Source: Faecalicatena contorta
GTDB taxonomy: Bacteria; Bacillota; Clostridia; Lachnospirales; Lachnospiraceae
Direction: 5' to 3'
DNA length: 64,000 nt
Assembly (NCBI RefSeq): GCF_021531895.1
Contig: NZ_JAFBIX010000014.1
Coordinates: forward strand, 1 to 64,000
A model generated the notes under the pieces. That model worked only from the letters and a program-made list of their open reading frames with translations. It ran no database searches and was not told the DNA's origin. The position numbers and the translations under genes were made by a program. This document shows, one piece after another, positions 44,643-52,849 of this stretch. The first letter of the stretch is position 1. Each line of letters begins with the position of its first letter.

Positions 44643-44804
44643 TTGTTGACATTTTTGTTGACTGGGAAAAGCCTTTAAATATCAGCTTTTTCAGCATATT
44701 TCTTAACTGTCAACAAAGATATTTAAAAAAGAAAATATTATTTAGAGTAGGGATGACTTTGATAAAGATATTATTTTATTAAAAGTTTCAAGTGCCTTGT
44801 TGAC
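44643..44804 (+). repeat. TTGTTGAC iteron-like repeats
   Basis: TTGTTGAC occurs at 44643-44650, 44655-44662, 44797-44804 and inverted at 44711-44718, in a very A/T-rich stretch after the VapE-like gene. Possible replication origin of element 2. The gap 44580-45068 has no gene; its right part leads into the IS110 end. Confidence 0.45.
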
Positions 44805-45068
44805 ATTGACGCAGAGACAGAATCCCAGATCGAGATACCGTCCCGGCTGGGATAATAACTGTCCTCTCTGTCGGGCAAATGAACAGGATACTGGCAGGCA
44901 ATTTGGCAGATTAGTCTGCCACCTTGCCCGCCAGTAAATCACATGAAAGCCTGCAAATAAAAAGTCAAGGCTAAATTGAAAGAACTTTGAAAATTTTATA
45001 TAGGTTGCAAAAGGGTATCAAAATAAGACCACCACATTGTGCTGGTCTATCAGAAAGGTATGTATATA

Positions 45069-46280
45069 TTATTCTGATTGAGGAAGTGATGCAAGATATT
45101 CTTTCACTCGCCCATAGTAGATTCTCAAAAATTTATTAGCTCCGGCAGTCATGTAAACGTAGTAAGGCTTACCTTGGGAACGCTTCTTGTCTAAAAACTG
45201 ATATACAGGATCGTCCTGTGGCATTGTTTTGATAAGAACATCCATTACAAGAAACAGCGTTTTCCGTAAATCAGCAGAGCCACGTTTTGATGTAGGAACA
45301 CTTTTCTGTGAGAAGGTTCCGGATTCATTTACACCAGGGTCAACACCAGCAAATGCTGTAATAGCACCTTTGTGAGTAAAGCGAGTAACATCTCCGATTT
45401 CCGCAATAAGCTGTGGACCAAGAGATGGACCGACGCCGTTCATTGCCATAACAATGGGATATTCAGGGAGCTTTGAGGCTGTATCATTCATCAAGGTGCG
45501 CAGTTCCTCAACAGTAGAGGAAGCACTGTTGAGTTGCTCAACTGCTTGTTTGATGATTCGTTTGGTTATTTCATCCTTGGGAAGTACAGGAACAAGTTCC
45601 TTAGCTTTTCCATAGATTTCTTCAGCTTTTGATTTGCTGAAGTTGTACTTCTTGCGTTTGCACCATTTCTGATAGTGGTCAGTAAAGGCGTTTAAAGACA
45701 TTTTACGAACACAGTCCACATGCCAGTATATAGATGCAAAATCAACCCATTTCTGGCTGCCGTCACTTCGTGCAGGACTGTCGAAGTAAGTATTTACGCC
45801 AGGATAAGTCTGATCAAGGATGCCAATAAGGTTATTTTTCATGGCAGTTTTGTGCTTCATATAGAAACCAAACTGACGGTTCATGGTTTTAAGTTGGTTG
45901 CGTAATTCATCCATAAGACTATACTGTTTCAGATTCTGCCACTTGTCAAGAGCATAGCGAGCAATCTTCACTGCATCTGCTTTGTCGGATTTGACTTTAC
46001 GAAGAGAATCATTATCAAAGTCTTTGATTAGTTTGGGATTGATTGTGCTGACGAAAATGTCTGCCTCGGAAAGCTGATGAGCAAGGACTTCGTAATAACG
46101 TCCAGTATGTTCCATCACGACACGGGATTCACCATCAACGGAATGGATGAGATCAACAAGAGAATTAATATCATGGGATGTGTGCTTGATTTCAAAAGGA
46201 CTGTAAACAATCTCACCGAAAGGGCGTAAGATTACCACCATGCTTTTACCTTTGGAAACATCGATACCTACTGCGTTCAT
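45069..46280 (-). CDS. IS110-family transposase
   Basis: 403 residues. An N-terminal DEDD RuvC-like domain (GIDVSKGKSMVV, VMEHTGRYYEVL, KSDKADAVKIARYA) is followed by the transposase_20 domain (AMNGVGPSLGPQLIAEIGD, AFAGVDPGVNESGTF) with the catalytic serine in KRGSADLRK. Full length, apparently intact. Start ATG 46280 with AAGGAG upstream. Such enzymes use a bridge RNA to choose target and donor DNA. Confidence 0.93.
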   Translation of the reverse strand: MNAVGIDVSKGKSMVVILRPFGEIVYSPFEIKHTSHDINSLVDLIHSVDGESRVVMEHTGRYYEVLAHQLSEADIFVSTINPKLIKDFDNDSLRKVKSDKADAVKIARYALDKWQNLKQYSLMDELRNQLKTMNRQFGFYMKHKTAMKNNLIGILDQTYPGVNTYFDSPARSDGSQKWVDFASIYWHVDCVRKMSLNAFTDHYQKWCKRKKYNFSKSKAEEIYGKAKELVPVLPKDEITKRIIKQAVEQLNSASSTVEELRTLMNDTASKLPEYPIVMAMNGVGPSLGPQLIAEIGDVTRFTHKGAITAFAGVDPGVNESGTFSQKSVPTSKRGSADLRKTLFLVMDVLIKTMPQDDPVYQFLDKKRSQGKPYYVYMTAGANKFLRIYYGRVKEYLASLPQSE

Positions 46281-46560
46281 AAATTAGTCACTCCTTAAGA
46301 TTTATTGCAATGGATAAGAACCAGTTTTACTCATTGCCTATTCAATCTACTGTGGTGTGACACGAACGTACCTATTGGCAGTTCAACCTGCATAAAACGA
46401 ACGCTGCGAATGAGGAGCTGGTTATCAGTCTTTGATGCGGACGCGAAGTCCAAGAAAGGTAGACGATATACCGATTGCTCCATCATTATACAGCTTAAGC
46501 AACAAGATGGGTAATTCCTTACTGGCTGTAAGGGATATTAACCATATTTATATTGTAGTA
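46281..46560 (-). ncRNA. Candidate IS110 bridge RNA region
   Basis: A 280-base gene-free stretch directly upstream of the transposase. Bridge RNAs of IS110 are encoded in the non-coding end upstream of the gene. Several self-pairing blocks are visible (e.g. AACCAGTTTTACTCATT and GAATGAGGAGCTGGTT at about 46319-46335 and 46408-46423), but no full fold was computed. Confidence 0.4.
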
Positions 46561-46574
46561 GAAAGGAGAAGCTT

Positions 46575-46766
46575 ATGGGACAGGTTATGAATCCGAAAAC
46601 GGAAAGTAATACATTTACAAAAAGGATTGGGCAGACAACCTATGTTGTCCGCTTCCATTACAATGAGAACGCAAGAGAGACGATGCAGGAGAAAATCAAC
46701 CGGATGCTGGTGAATGAAGTTAATCGTTCTGACTTCATGGAAACAGAGGAAAAAATGGCTGAGTAA
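46575..46766 (+). CDS. tnpW: TnpW-like transposon protein
   Basis: 63 residues. NTFTKRIGQTTYVVRFHYNENARETMQEKI resembles the core FTEKIGGTEYTVDAHF of the TnpW at 12666. AAAGGAG at about 46560-46566 supports the start. Last gene of element 2 before the right junction; the IS110 copy separates it from the VapE-like gene. Confidence 0.65.
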   Translation: MGQVMNPKTESNTFTKRIGQTTYVVRFHYNENARETMQEKINRMLVNEVNRSDFMETEEKMAE

Positions 46767-46879
46767 CTTTGTGGTTGTAACAACAAAGAACGTTTTCATC
46801 AGTATTTTGGTTGTTTTACCCCTGATTTGACACGAAAAAGTGCCTTTTTTGATGAAAAAACTATTGACATTTTGTTTCA

Positions 46880-47737
46880 GGAAAAACTGCCAAATCTATC
46901 TTAATTAGCTGTGGTGCCAGATTAGCCCCATTTGATATTGCAGAGCTTCGGGAGCTGACACGATACGATGAGATGGAGCTTGACATGCTGGGAGACCAGA
47001 AGACAGCCATGTTTGTCATTATCAGTGATACAGATGACACCTTCAACTTTATTGTTGCTATCATGTATACCCAGCTTTTCAATCTGCTTTGCGATAAAGC
47101 AGATGATGAGCATGGAGGAAGATTGCCTTATCATGTCCGTCTGTTGCTGGATGAGTTCAGTAATATCGGGCAGATTCCAAAATTCGACAAGCTGATTGCT
47201 ACGATCCGAAGCCGCGAAATATCGGCTTCTATTATTTTGCAGTCACAGTCCCAGCTAAAAACAATCTATAAGGATGCGGCAGAAACCATCATAGGCAACT
47301 GTGATACGGTCTTATTTCTTGGTGGAAAAGAAAGTTCTACCCTAAAGGAGATATCCGAGACACTGGGGAAAGAGACCATTGATCTGTATAACACATCAGA
47401 TACCAGAGGGAATAACCGCTCCTATGGACTGAATTATCAGAAGACAGGAAAAGATCTGATGAGCCGGGATGAGCTGGCAGTCATGGATGGCAATAAGTGT
47501 ATCCTGCAGCTTCGGGGTGTTCGTCCGTTTTTCAGTGACAAATATGATATTACGAAGCACAGAAGGTATAAGGAACTTTCTGATTACAACAGGAAAAATG
47601 AGTTCGATATCGAAAAGTATCTGGAACACAAGCTGGTTATTTCCAGGGATACAGCATTTGAAATGCATGAATACGAAATAACGAAAGAAGACATTGCAGC
47701 CATAGAGGCTGAGGAAGGAGAACGATATGTGGATTAG
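46880..47737 (+). pseudogene. VirD4/TraG coupling protein, C-terminal part (split)
   Basis: 285 codons beginning GKTAKSILISCGARLAPFDI, in the frame left off at 33980. It contains Walker B VRLLLDEFSNIGQIPKFD, the sensor-like ASIILQSQSQLK and the C-terminal all-alpha region. It has no start at the junction; an internal ATG (46973) could give a 254-residue fragment. The stop overlaps the next gene's start, as in intact elements. Confidence 0.92.
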
Positions 47738-48029
47738 AACAATGAGACGCAGGGGGAGAAGTGAATCCCTCTTTGTATTTGAATTTACTTCTATTGAAGA
47801 GGATTATATTCCGTTTATCTTTCACATGGAGAAGATTGCAGCATTGATCCCCACGGAAAAGTGTAAAGCATATTTTGGTGAGCTGATCGATAAGCTCCGG
47901 TCCAGATGTGATAACCGATATGCCGCAGGAGAGGTGGTAGCTTCGACATTTTTATTTGATGATGAAATGGCAGAGCTGACAACTCATATGGCATATCTGC
48001 TTCTGCTTGTGGAGCCTGTAAAGAAATAG
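47727..48029 (+). CDS. Conjugation-operon hypothetical protein
   Basis: 100 residues, soluble, helical (DYIPFIFHMEKIAALIPTEKCKAYFGELIDKL in two pieces). AAGGAG before the ATG; overlaps the end of virD4 by 11 bases. A small gene at this position is standard between VirD4 and Maff2 in CTn-like elements. Function unknown. A terminator-like hairpin (48050-48056 with 48061-48067, then T7) follows. Confidence 0.65.
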   Translation: MWIRTMRRRGRSESLFVFEFTSIEEDYIPFIFHMEKIAALIPTEKCKAYFGELIDKLRSRCDNRYAAGEVVASTFLFDDEMAELTTHMAYLLLLVEPVKK

Positions 48030-48049
48030 GAAGCAGACAGTATTAAGAA

Positions 48050-48075
48050 CCGTTCCATAGGGAGCGGATTTTTTT
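48050..48075 (+). terminator. Hairpin before Maff2 gene
   Basis: CCGTTCC (48050-48056) pairs with GGAGCGG (48061-48067) with G-U help, then A and T7. It may reduce transcription into the mating-channel genes or mark a processing point. Confidence 0.6.
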
Positions 48076-48092
48076 GTTTGATGGAGGTTTGT

Positions 48093-48173
48093 ATGAGGAT
48101 AAGAAACAGATCGCCCTGTTCCTGGGGAGACAGGAACACCGGAAAAAGAAAGAAGAAAAGAAAAATCAAATGA
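48093..48173 (+). CDS. Possible 26-residue basic peptide
   Basis: ATG 48093 with GGAGG at 48083-48087. The peptide begins MRIRNRSPCSWGD and ends with a Lys/Arg-rich tail. It ends 15 bases before the Maff2 gene and could serve for translational coupling. Low support. Confidence 0.3.
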   Translation: MRIRNRSPCSWGDRNTGKRKKKRKIK

Positions 48174-48188
48174 AGGAGGAAAAAATAT

Positions 48189-48404
48189 ATGGGATTTTTT
48201 ACGAGCGCAATTAATATTTTGCAGACATTGGTAGTTGCCATCGGGGCCGGCCTTGGAGTCTGGGGTGTCATCAACCTGATGGAAGGTTATGGAAATGACA
48301 ATCCGGGGGCAAAGTCTCAGGGAATCAAACAGCTTATGAGCGGTGGTGGTGTAATTCTCATCGGTACTCAGTTAATTCCGCTTCTTAGTGGACTGTTTGG
48401 TTAA
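48189..48404 (+). CDS. Maff2 family membrane protein
   Basis: 71 residues with two membrane segments around a conserved GAGLGVWGVINLMEGYGNDN block and a GGGVILIGTQLIPLL end, the Maff2 family signature. In size and topology it resembles VirB2-like pilin subunits of type IV systems (my inference). Strong ribosome-binding site AAGGAGG. First gene of the channel block. Confidence 0.88.
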   Translation: MGFFTSAINILQTLVVAIGAGLGVWGVINLMEGYGNDNPGAKSQGIKQLMSGGGVILIGTQLIPLLSGLFG

Positions 48405-48423
48405 GAGAAAGGAGTAGTTATCC

Positions 48424-49296
48424 ATGTTCGATCAGATTTTTGATGCGATCGAAGAATGGATGAGGGAACTCCTGACAGGGATGATCAATTCCAACCTGGA
48501 TCAGATGTTTACTGATGTCAATCAGAAAACTGGTGAGATTGCAAGCCAGGTTGGACAGACTCCCCAGGGATGGAATGGCAGCATATTCAGTATGATCCAG
48601 AACCTGTCCAATTCGGTAATTTTACCGATTGCAGGTATCATCATTACGTTTGTGCTCTGCTATGAACTAATTTCCATGCTTACTGAGCGTAATAACATGC
48701 ATGATATTGATACATGGATGTTCTTCAAATACTTTGTGAAGATGTGGATCGCAGTGTATCTGGTAAGCAATACTTTTACCATTACAATGGCTGTTTTTGA
48801 TGTGGGTCAGCATGTAGTAAATGCTGCATCCGGTGTGGTCACAGGCAGTACTGCCATTGATATCAGCTCGGCACTGACCGATCTGGAGGCTACATTGGAA
48901 GCCATGGAGATTGGAGAATTAGTAGTGTTGGCATTGGAAACCCTGATCGTCAGCTTCTGTATGAGAATCATGTCTGTATTGATCACCGTAATTCTATATG
49001 GACGTATGATTGAGATTTACCTTTATACTTCGGTCGCGCCGATTCCGTTCGCCACAATGAGCAACAGAGAGTGGGGACAGATCGGAACCAATTATTTCAG
49101 AGGACTCTTTGCCCTGGCATTCCAGGCATTTCTGATGATGGTTTGCGTCGCTATCTATGCTGTGCTGGTAGCGGGTATCCAGTATTCAGATAATCTGAGT
49201 TCTTCATTATTTGGCGTAATGGCTTATACAGTCATCCTGTGTTTCAGTTTGTTTAAGACAGGATCCCTGAGCAAGTCGATTTTTAATGCCCATTAA
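48424..49296 (+). CDS. VirB6/TrbL-like channel protein, CD1112 family
   Basis: 290 residues. Five or six membrane segments (about 62-85, 100-125, 165-190, 225-255, 262-282) and the conserved YTSVAPIPFATMSNREWGQIGTNYFRGL loop identify the CD1112-type VirB6/TrbL group. It forms the inner-membrane part of the mating channel. AAAGGAG before the ATG; 19 bases after Maff2. Confidence 0.9.
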   Translation: MFDQIFDAIEEWMRELLTGMINSNLDQMFTDVNQKTGEIASQVGQTPQGWNGSIFSMIQNLSNSVILPIAGIIITFVLCYELISMLTERNNMHDIDTWMFFKYFVKMWIAVYLVSNTFTITMAVFDVGQHVVNAASGVVTGSTAIDISSALTDLEATLEAMEIGELVVLALETLIVSFCMRIMSVLITVILYGRMIEIYLYTSVAPIPFATMSNREWGQIGTNYFRGLFALAFQAFLMMVCVAIYAVLVAGIQYSDNLSSSLFGVMAYTVILCFSLFKTGSLSKSIFNAH

Positions 49297-49323
49297 ATTA
49301 ATCACAGGAAGGAGAGATAAACC

Positions 49324-49713
49324 ATGGCATATGTCAGTGTTCCAAAAGATTTGACAAACGTAAAAAATAAAGTGGCTTTTAATCTGACAAAGAGACAGAT
49401 TATCTGCATCGGTATCGGTGCAGCGATTGGTATTCCGTTTTATTTCCTCACAAGAGGAATACTTGGGATGTCAAATGCGGCTACTGTTATGGTGATTTTG
49501 ATGTTACCGGCATTTATGTTTGCTATGTATGAAAAAGACGGGATGCATCTGGAGGATATGATCTTGCACATCCTGAATGTAAAAGTGTTCCGGCCACCGG
49601 TCAGAACCTATGAAACAGAGAATTATTATGAATCGAATCCGGAAACAACCGGTTCGAAAAATGCATCCAGAGAAAAGAAGGGAGGAAAGACAGGTGTCAA
49701 AAAGAAAAAATAA
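49324..49713 (+). CDS. PrgI family conjugation protein (VirB3-like)
   Basis: 129 residues. Two membrane helices (about 31-50 and 55-74) follow the motif YVSVPKDLTNVKNKVAFNLTKRQ, typical of PrgI-family proteins in Gram-positive conjugation systems. The C-terminal tail is basic (KKGGKTGVKKKK). Overlaps the virB4 start by 20 bases. Probably recruits VirB4 to the membrane. Confidence 0.88.
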   Translation: MAYVSVPKDLTNVKNKVAFNLTKRQIICIGIGAAIGIPFYFLTRGILGMSNAATVMVILMLPAFMFAMYEKDGMHLEDMILHILNVKVFRPPVRTYETENYYESNPETTGSKNASREKKGGKTGVKKKK

Positions 49714-52069
49714 CAGCACCAAAAGGTCAAAGAAAAAAGAAGAAAAGCGCCTTTCGGTACAAAAGACGATCCGATACAAAGAGATGGGAAAGGATGGGAT
49801 CTGCCGGGTACAGGGAAATACATATTCCAAATGTATCCGGTTTTATGATATCAACTATCAGCTGGCACAGAATGAGGATAAGAATGCTATTTTTGAAAAC
49901 TGGTGTGATTTCCTCAACTATTTTGACAGCAGCATCCATTTCCAGCTGAGCTTTATCAATCACAAAAGTAATATGAAGGAATTTGAGAATGTGATCCGTA
50001 TCCGGCCTCAGCATGATGAGTTTGATGATGTCCGCATGGAATATGCACAGATGCTGAAGCATCAACTGGCAAAGGGCAATAACGGTTTGGTAAAGTCAAA
50101 ATATATCACGTTTTCTATCGAAGCGGAGAATATCAAGCTGGCGAAACCGAAGCTGGAACGTATCGAGTCGGATATACTGAATAATTTCAAGGTGCTTGGT
50201 GTACCGGCATATCCACTCAATGGTGTGGAGCGGCTTCAGATTATGTATGAAACATTTAATCCGGATGCCAGTGCCGATTTCCAGTTTGATTATGGTTCCA
50301 TGATCCGGACCGGTCTCAGCACAAAGGATTATGTGGCACCGACCAGCTTTGTATTTAAAGAAGGGAAGACATTCCAGATGGGGATAACGATTGGCGCAGT
50401 CTCCTATCTGCAGATTCTTGCTCCGGAGCTTACCGATAAAATGCTGGCTGAGTTTCTGGATATGGATAAGGATCTGATCGTAAACCTGCATGTGCAGTCG
50501 GTGGATCAGATGAAAGCCATCAAGCTTGTAAAAAGCAAGGTGACGGATATCAACCGCATGAAAATTGAAGAACAGAAAAAGGCAGTTCGTTCCGGATATG
50601 ATATGGACATCATCCCGTCAGACCTGAATACGTATGGTGGCGAGGCAAAGAGACTTCTGGAAGATCTGCAGTCACGAAATGAGCGTATGTTCCTGGTAAC
50701 TGCGCTCTTTTTGAATACAGCAAAAAGTAAACAGGATCTGGAAAATGCAGTATTCCAGACTGCCGGCATCGCTCAGAAATATAACTGTGTGTTAAGGCGA
50801 CTGGATTATCAACAGGAGGAAGGGCTGATGAGCAGTGTTCCGCTTGGTGTCAATCATGTGCCGATCAAAAGGGCACTGACTACGACCAGCACTGCTATCT
50901 TTGTTCCTTTCACAACGCAGGAATTGTTCATGGGTGGAGAATCCCTTTATTACGGATTGAATGCCCTCAGCAACAATATGATCATGGTAGATCGGAAGAA
51001 GTTGAAAAACCCGAATGGGCTGATCCTCGGTACACCTGGATCCGGAAAGTCCTTTGCGGCTAAGAGAGAAATTACAAATGCATTTTTCGTGACAAATGAC
51101 GATATTATCATCGGTGATCCGGAGGGAGAATATTATCCACTGGTTCATGCCCTTGGGGGTCAGGTTATCCACATTTCTCCGACCAGCAAGGATTATATTA
51201 ATCCCATGGATATCAATATGGATTATTCCGATGATGATAATCCACTGGGTGTGAAGTCAGATTTTGTCCTGTCGTTGTGTGAGCTGATCATGGGAACCAG
51301 AAATGGTATTGAGGCAGAGGAAAAATCAGTGATCGACCGGTGTCTTCCCCTTGTATATCAGAAATATTTTGCAGATCCGAAACCGGAAAATATGCCGGTA
51401 CTGGGAGATCTGTATGACTGCCTGAGAAAGCAGAAAGAGCCCCAGGCCCAGCGTATCGCAACAGCACTGGAAATCTACGTTAATGGTTCTCTGAAAGTGT
51501 TTAACCATCAGACAAATGTGGAACTGAATAATCGGATTGTCTGCTTCGACATCAAGGAGCTGGGTAAACAGTTGAAAAAACTGGGAATGCTCATTGTCCA
51601 GGATCAGGTATGGAACCGTGTTACCATTAACCGGGGCTCACAGAAATCTACCAGATACTATATCGATGAATTCCATCTTCTTCTGAAAGAGGAACAGACC
51701 GCAGCTTATTCTGTGGAAATCTGGAAGAGATTCCGCAAATGGGGTGGAATTCCCACAGGAATCACTCAGAATATCAAAGACCTTCTGGCCAGCCGGGAGA
51801 TTGAAAATATCTTTGAAAACAGTGATTTCATCCTGATGCTGAATCAGGCTGCAGGCGACAGACAGATTCTGGCAAAGCAACTGAACATTTCACCATATCA
51901 ATTATCCTATGTGACGAATTCCGGGGAAGGCGAAGGACTTTTGTTCTACGGAAATATCATCATTCCGTTTAAGGATAAGTTTGATAAGAGCTTGAAACTG
52001 TATTCGCTGATGACAACAAAACCGGAAGAAGTGGAGGAACGAAAGAAACTGGAGGCAGAAAGGAAATGA
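49694..52069 (+). CDS. VirB4-like conjugation ATPase, CD1110 family
   Basis: 791 residues from GTG 49694 (GGGAGGA at 49680-49686); the frame is open further up but inside prgI. N-terminal VirB4 domain, then Walker A LGTPGSGKSFAAKREI (about 445-460), Walker B RYYIDEFHLLL (about 652-662) and TGITQNIKDLL (arginine/Q motif). It powers assembly of the mating channel and substrate transfer. Overlaps srtB start by 4 bases. Confidence 0.94.
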   Translation: MSKRKNNSTKRSKKKEEKRLSVQKTIRYKEMGKDGICRVQGNTYSKCIRFYDINYQLAQNEDKNAIFENWCDFLNYFDSSIHFQLSFINHKSNMKEFENVIRIRPQHDEFDDVRMEYAQMLKHQLAKGNNGLVKSKYITFSIEAENIKLAKPKLERIESDILNNFKVLGVPAYPLNGVERLQIMYETFNPDASADFQFDYGSMIRTGLSTKDYVAPTSFVFKEGKTFQMGITIGAVSYLQILAPELTDKMLAEFLDMDKDLIVNLHVQSVDQMKAIKLVKSKVTDINRMKIEEQKKAVRSGYDMDIIPSDLNTYGGEAKRLLEDLQSRNERMFLVTALFLNTAKSKQDLENAVFQTAGIAQKYNCVLRRLDYQQEEGLMSSVPLGVNHVPIKRALTTTSTAIFVPFTTQELFMGGESLYYGLNALSNNMIMVDRKKLKNPNGLILGTPGSGKSFAAKREITNAFFVTNDDIIIGDPEGEYYPLVHALGGQVIHISPTSKDYINPMDINMDYSDDDNPLGVKSDFVLSLCELIMGTRNGIEAEEKSVIDRCLPLVYQKYFADPKPENMPVLGDLYDCLRKQKEPQAQRIATALEIYVNGSLKVFNHQTNVELNNRIVCFDIKELGKQLKKLGMLIVQDQVWNRVTINRGSQKSTRYYIDEFHLLLKEEQTAAYSVEIWKRFRKWGGIPTGITQNIKDLLASREIENIFENSDFILMLNQAAGDRQILAKQLNISPYQLSYVTNSGEGEGLLFYGNIIIPFKDKFDKSLKLYSLMTTKPEEVEERKKLEAERK

Positions 52070-52845
52070 GAAAATGGATATCGAGGATTCTGTTTGTAGT
52101 TTCCATTATCCTTCTCACCATCAGCCTCTACTTTCTGATGGGTATGTATCTGCAAGATCAAAAAAGCGAAACAGGATTCGACTCTATTCGACAAGTCCAT
52201 GAAGAACAGGAAACTAATGATAATAAAGATGATATCGAGGGAGACAGTAATTCTCCTGCTATTGTTGATCCTGGCCTTCTGGCTTTGCACGAAATGAATC
52301 CGGACTGCATCGGCTGGATTAAAATTGAAGGGACAGCAATTGATTATCCAGTCATGTATCATCCGGAAGAAAAGAATTACTATCTCAGGAGAAATTTTGA
52401 GAAGGAATATGACGTAAGCGGTACTCCATTTCTTTCTGAACTGTGTGATCCAGAGGATGCAGAAAATCTGATTATTTATGGCCATCACATGAGTTCCGGG
52501 AAAATGTTTGCAGCTTTGGATCAATATAAGTCAGAAGAATTCTTTCAGGAACACCCGGTAATCCAATACAGCACACTGCATGGGGAAGAACAATATCAGA
52601 TTATAGCGGCATTTGCCATACCGGTTTATACAGGATATGATTTTGAATACTACTCTTTCACCAAGGCAGAAGATGCTGAGGATTATATGACTTTTATTGA
52701 AGAATGCAAGAAACGGTCATATTATGACACTGGTTATACAGCACAGTATGGAGACAAGCTGATCACACTGTCAACCTGTGAGTATTCCCATAAAAACGGG
52801 CGGATGGTTGTGATTGGTAAACAAATTGAGAATGAAAGAAGGTGA
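52066..52845 (+). CDS. Class B sortase
   Basis: 259 residues. N-terminal membrane anchor (about 8-27), catalytic His in YGHHMSSGKMF (about 139), catalytic Cys in TLSTCEYS (about 237) and Arg in KNGRMVVIGK. Class B assignment rests on the FLSELCDPEDAENLIIYGHH pattern. It joins cell-wall substrates by a TPxTG-type signal; the only candidate seen here is the adhesin at 25962 (TPKTGD). It is embedded in the conjugation operon, between VirB4 and the hydrolase. Confidence 0.9.
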   Translation: MRKWISRILFVVSIILLTISLYFLMGMYLQDQKSETGFDSIRQVHEEQETNDNKDDIEGDSNSPAIVDPGLLALHEMNPDCIGWIKIEGTAIDYPVMYHPEEKNYYLRRNFEKEYDVSGTPFLSELCDPEDAENLIIYGHHMSSGKMFAALDQYKSEEFFQEHPVIQYSTLHGEEQYQIIAAFAIPVYTGYDFEYYSFTKAEDAEDYMTFIEECKKRSYYDTGYTAQYGDKLITLSTCEYSHKNGRMVVIGKQIENERR

Positions 52846-52849
52846 ATGA

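Larger units (their letters stand above)
45000..46560 (-). mobile_element. IS110-family insertion sequence
   Basis: Transposase gene plus non-coding ends. Exact ends cannot be set by eye; IS110 elements lack terminal inverted repeats. The unusually long gene-free stretch on the 5' side of the transposase (46281-46560) fits the bridge RNA-bearing end of the family. It lies inside element 2 between the VapE-like gene and tnpW. Confidence 0.7.
33980..46881 (+). mobile_element. Serine-recombinase element in virD4 carrying ant(6) and rlmA-like genes
   Basis: About 12.9 kb between two in-frame parts of virD4. GG is shared at the junctions (33978-33979 and 46880-46881), consistent with the 2-base crossover of large serine recombinases. 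Contents: recombinase, tnpV, several small genes, nucleoside phosphorylase, ANT(6), RlmA-type methyltransferase, MobV-like relaxase, CHC2 protein, VapE-like helicase, IS110, tnpW. The resistance block (37.9-40.7 kb) is clearly more A/T-rich than the rest, so it was acquired separately. Confidence 0.88.

Noticed and set aside
33980-46881. Group II intron interrupting virD4
   Set aside because: There is no reverse transcriptase, no GTGCG-type 5' end and no domain V. A large serine recombinase explains the insertion.
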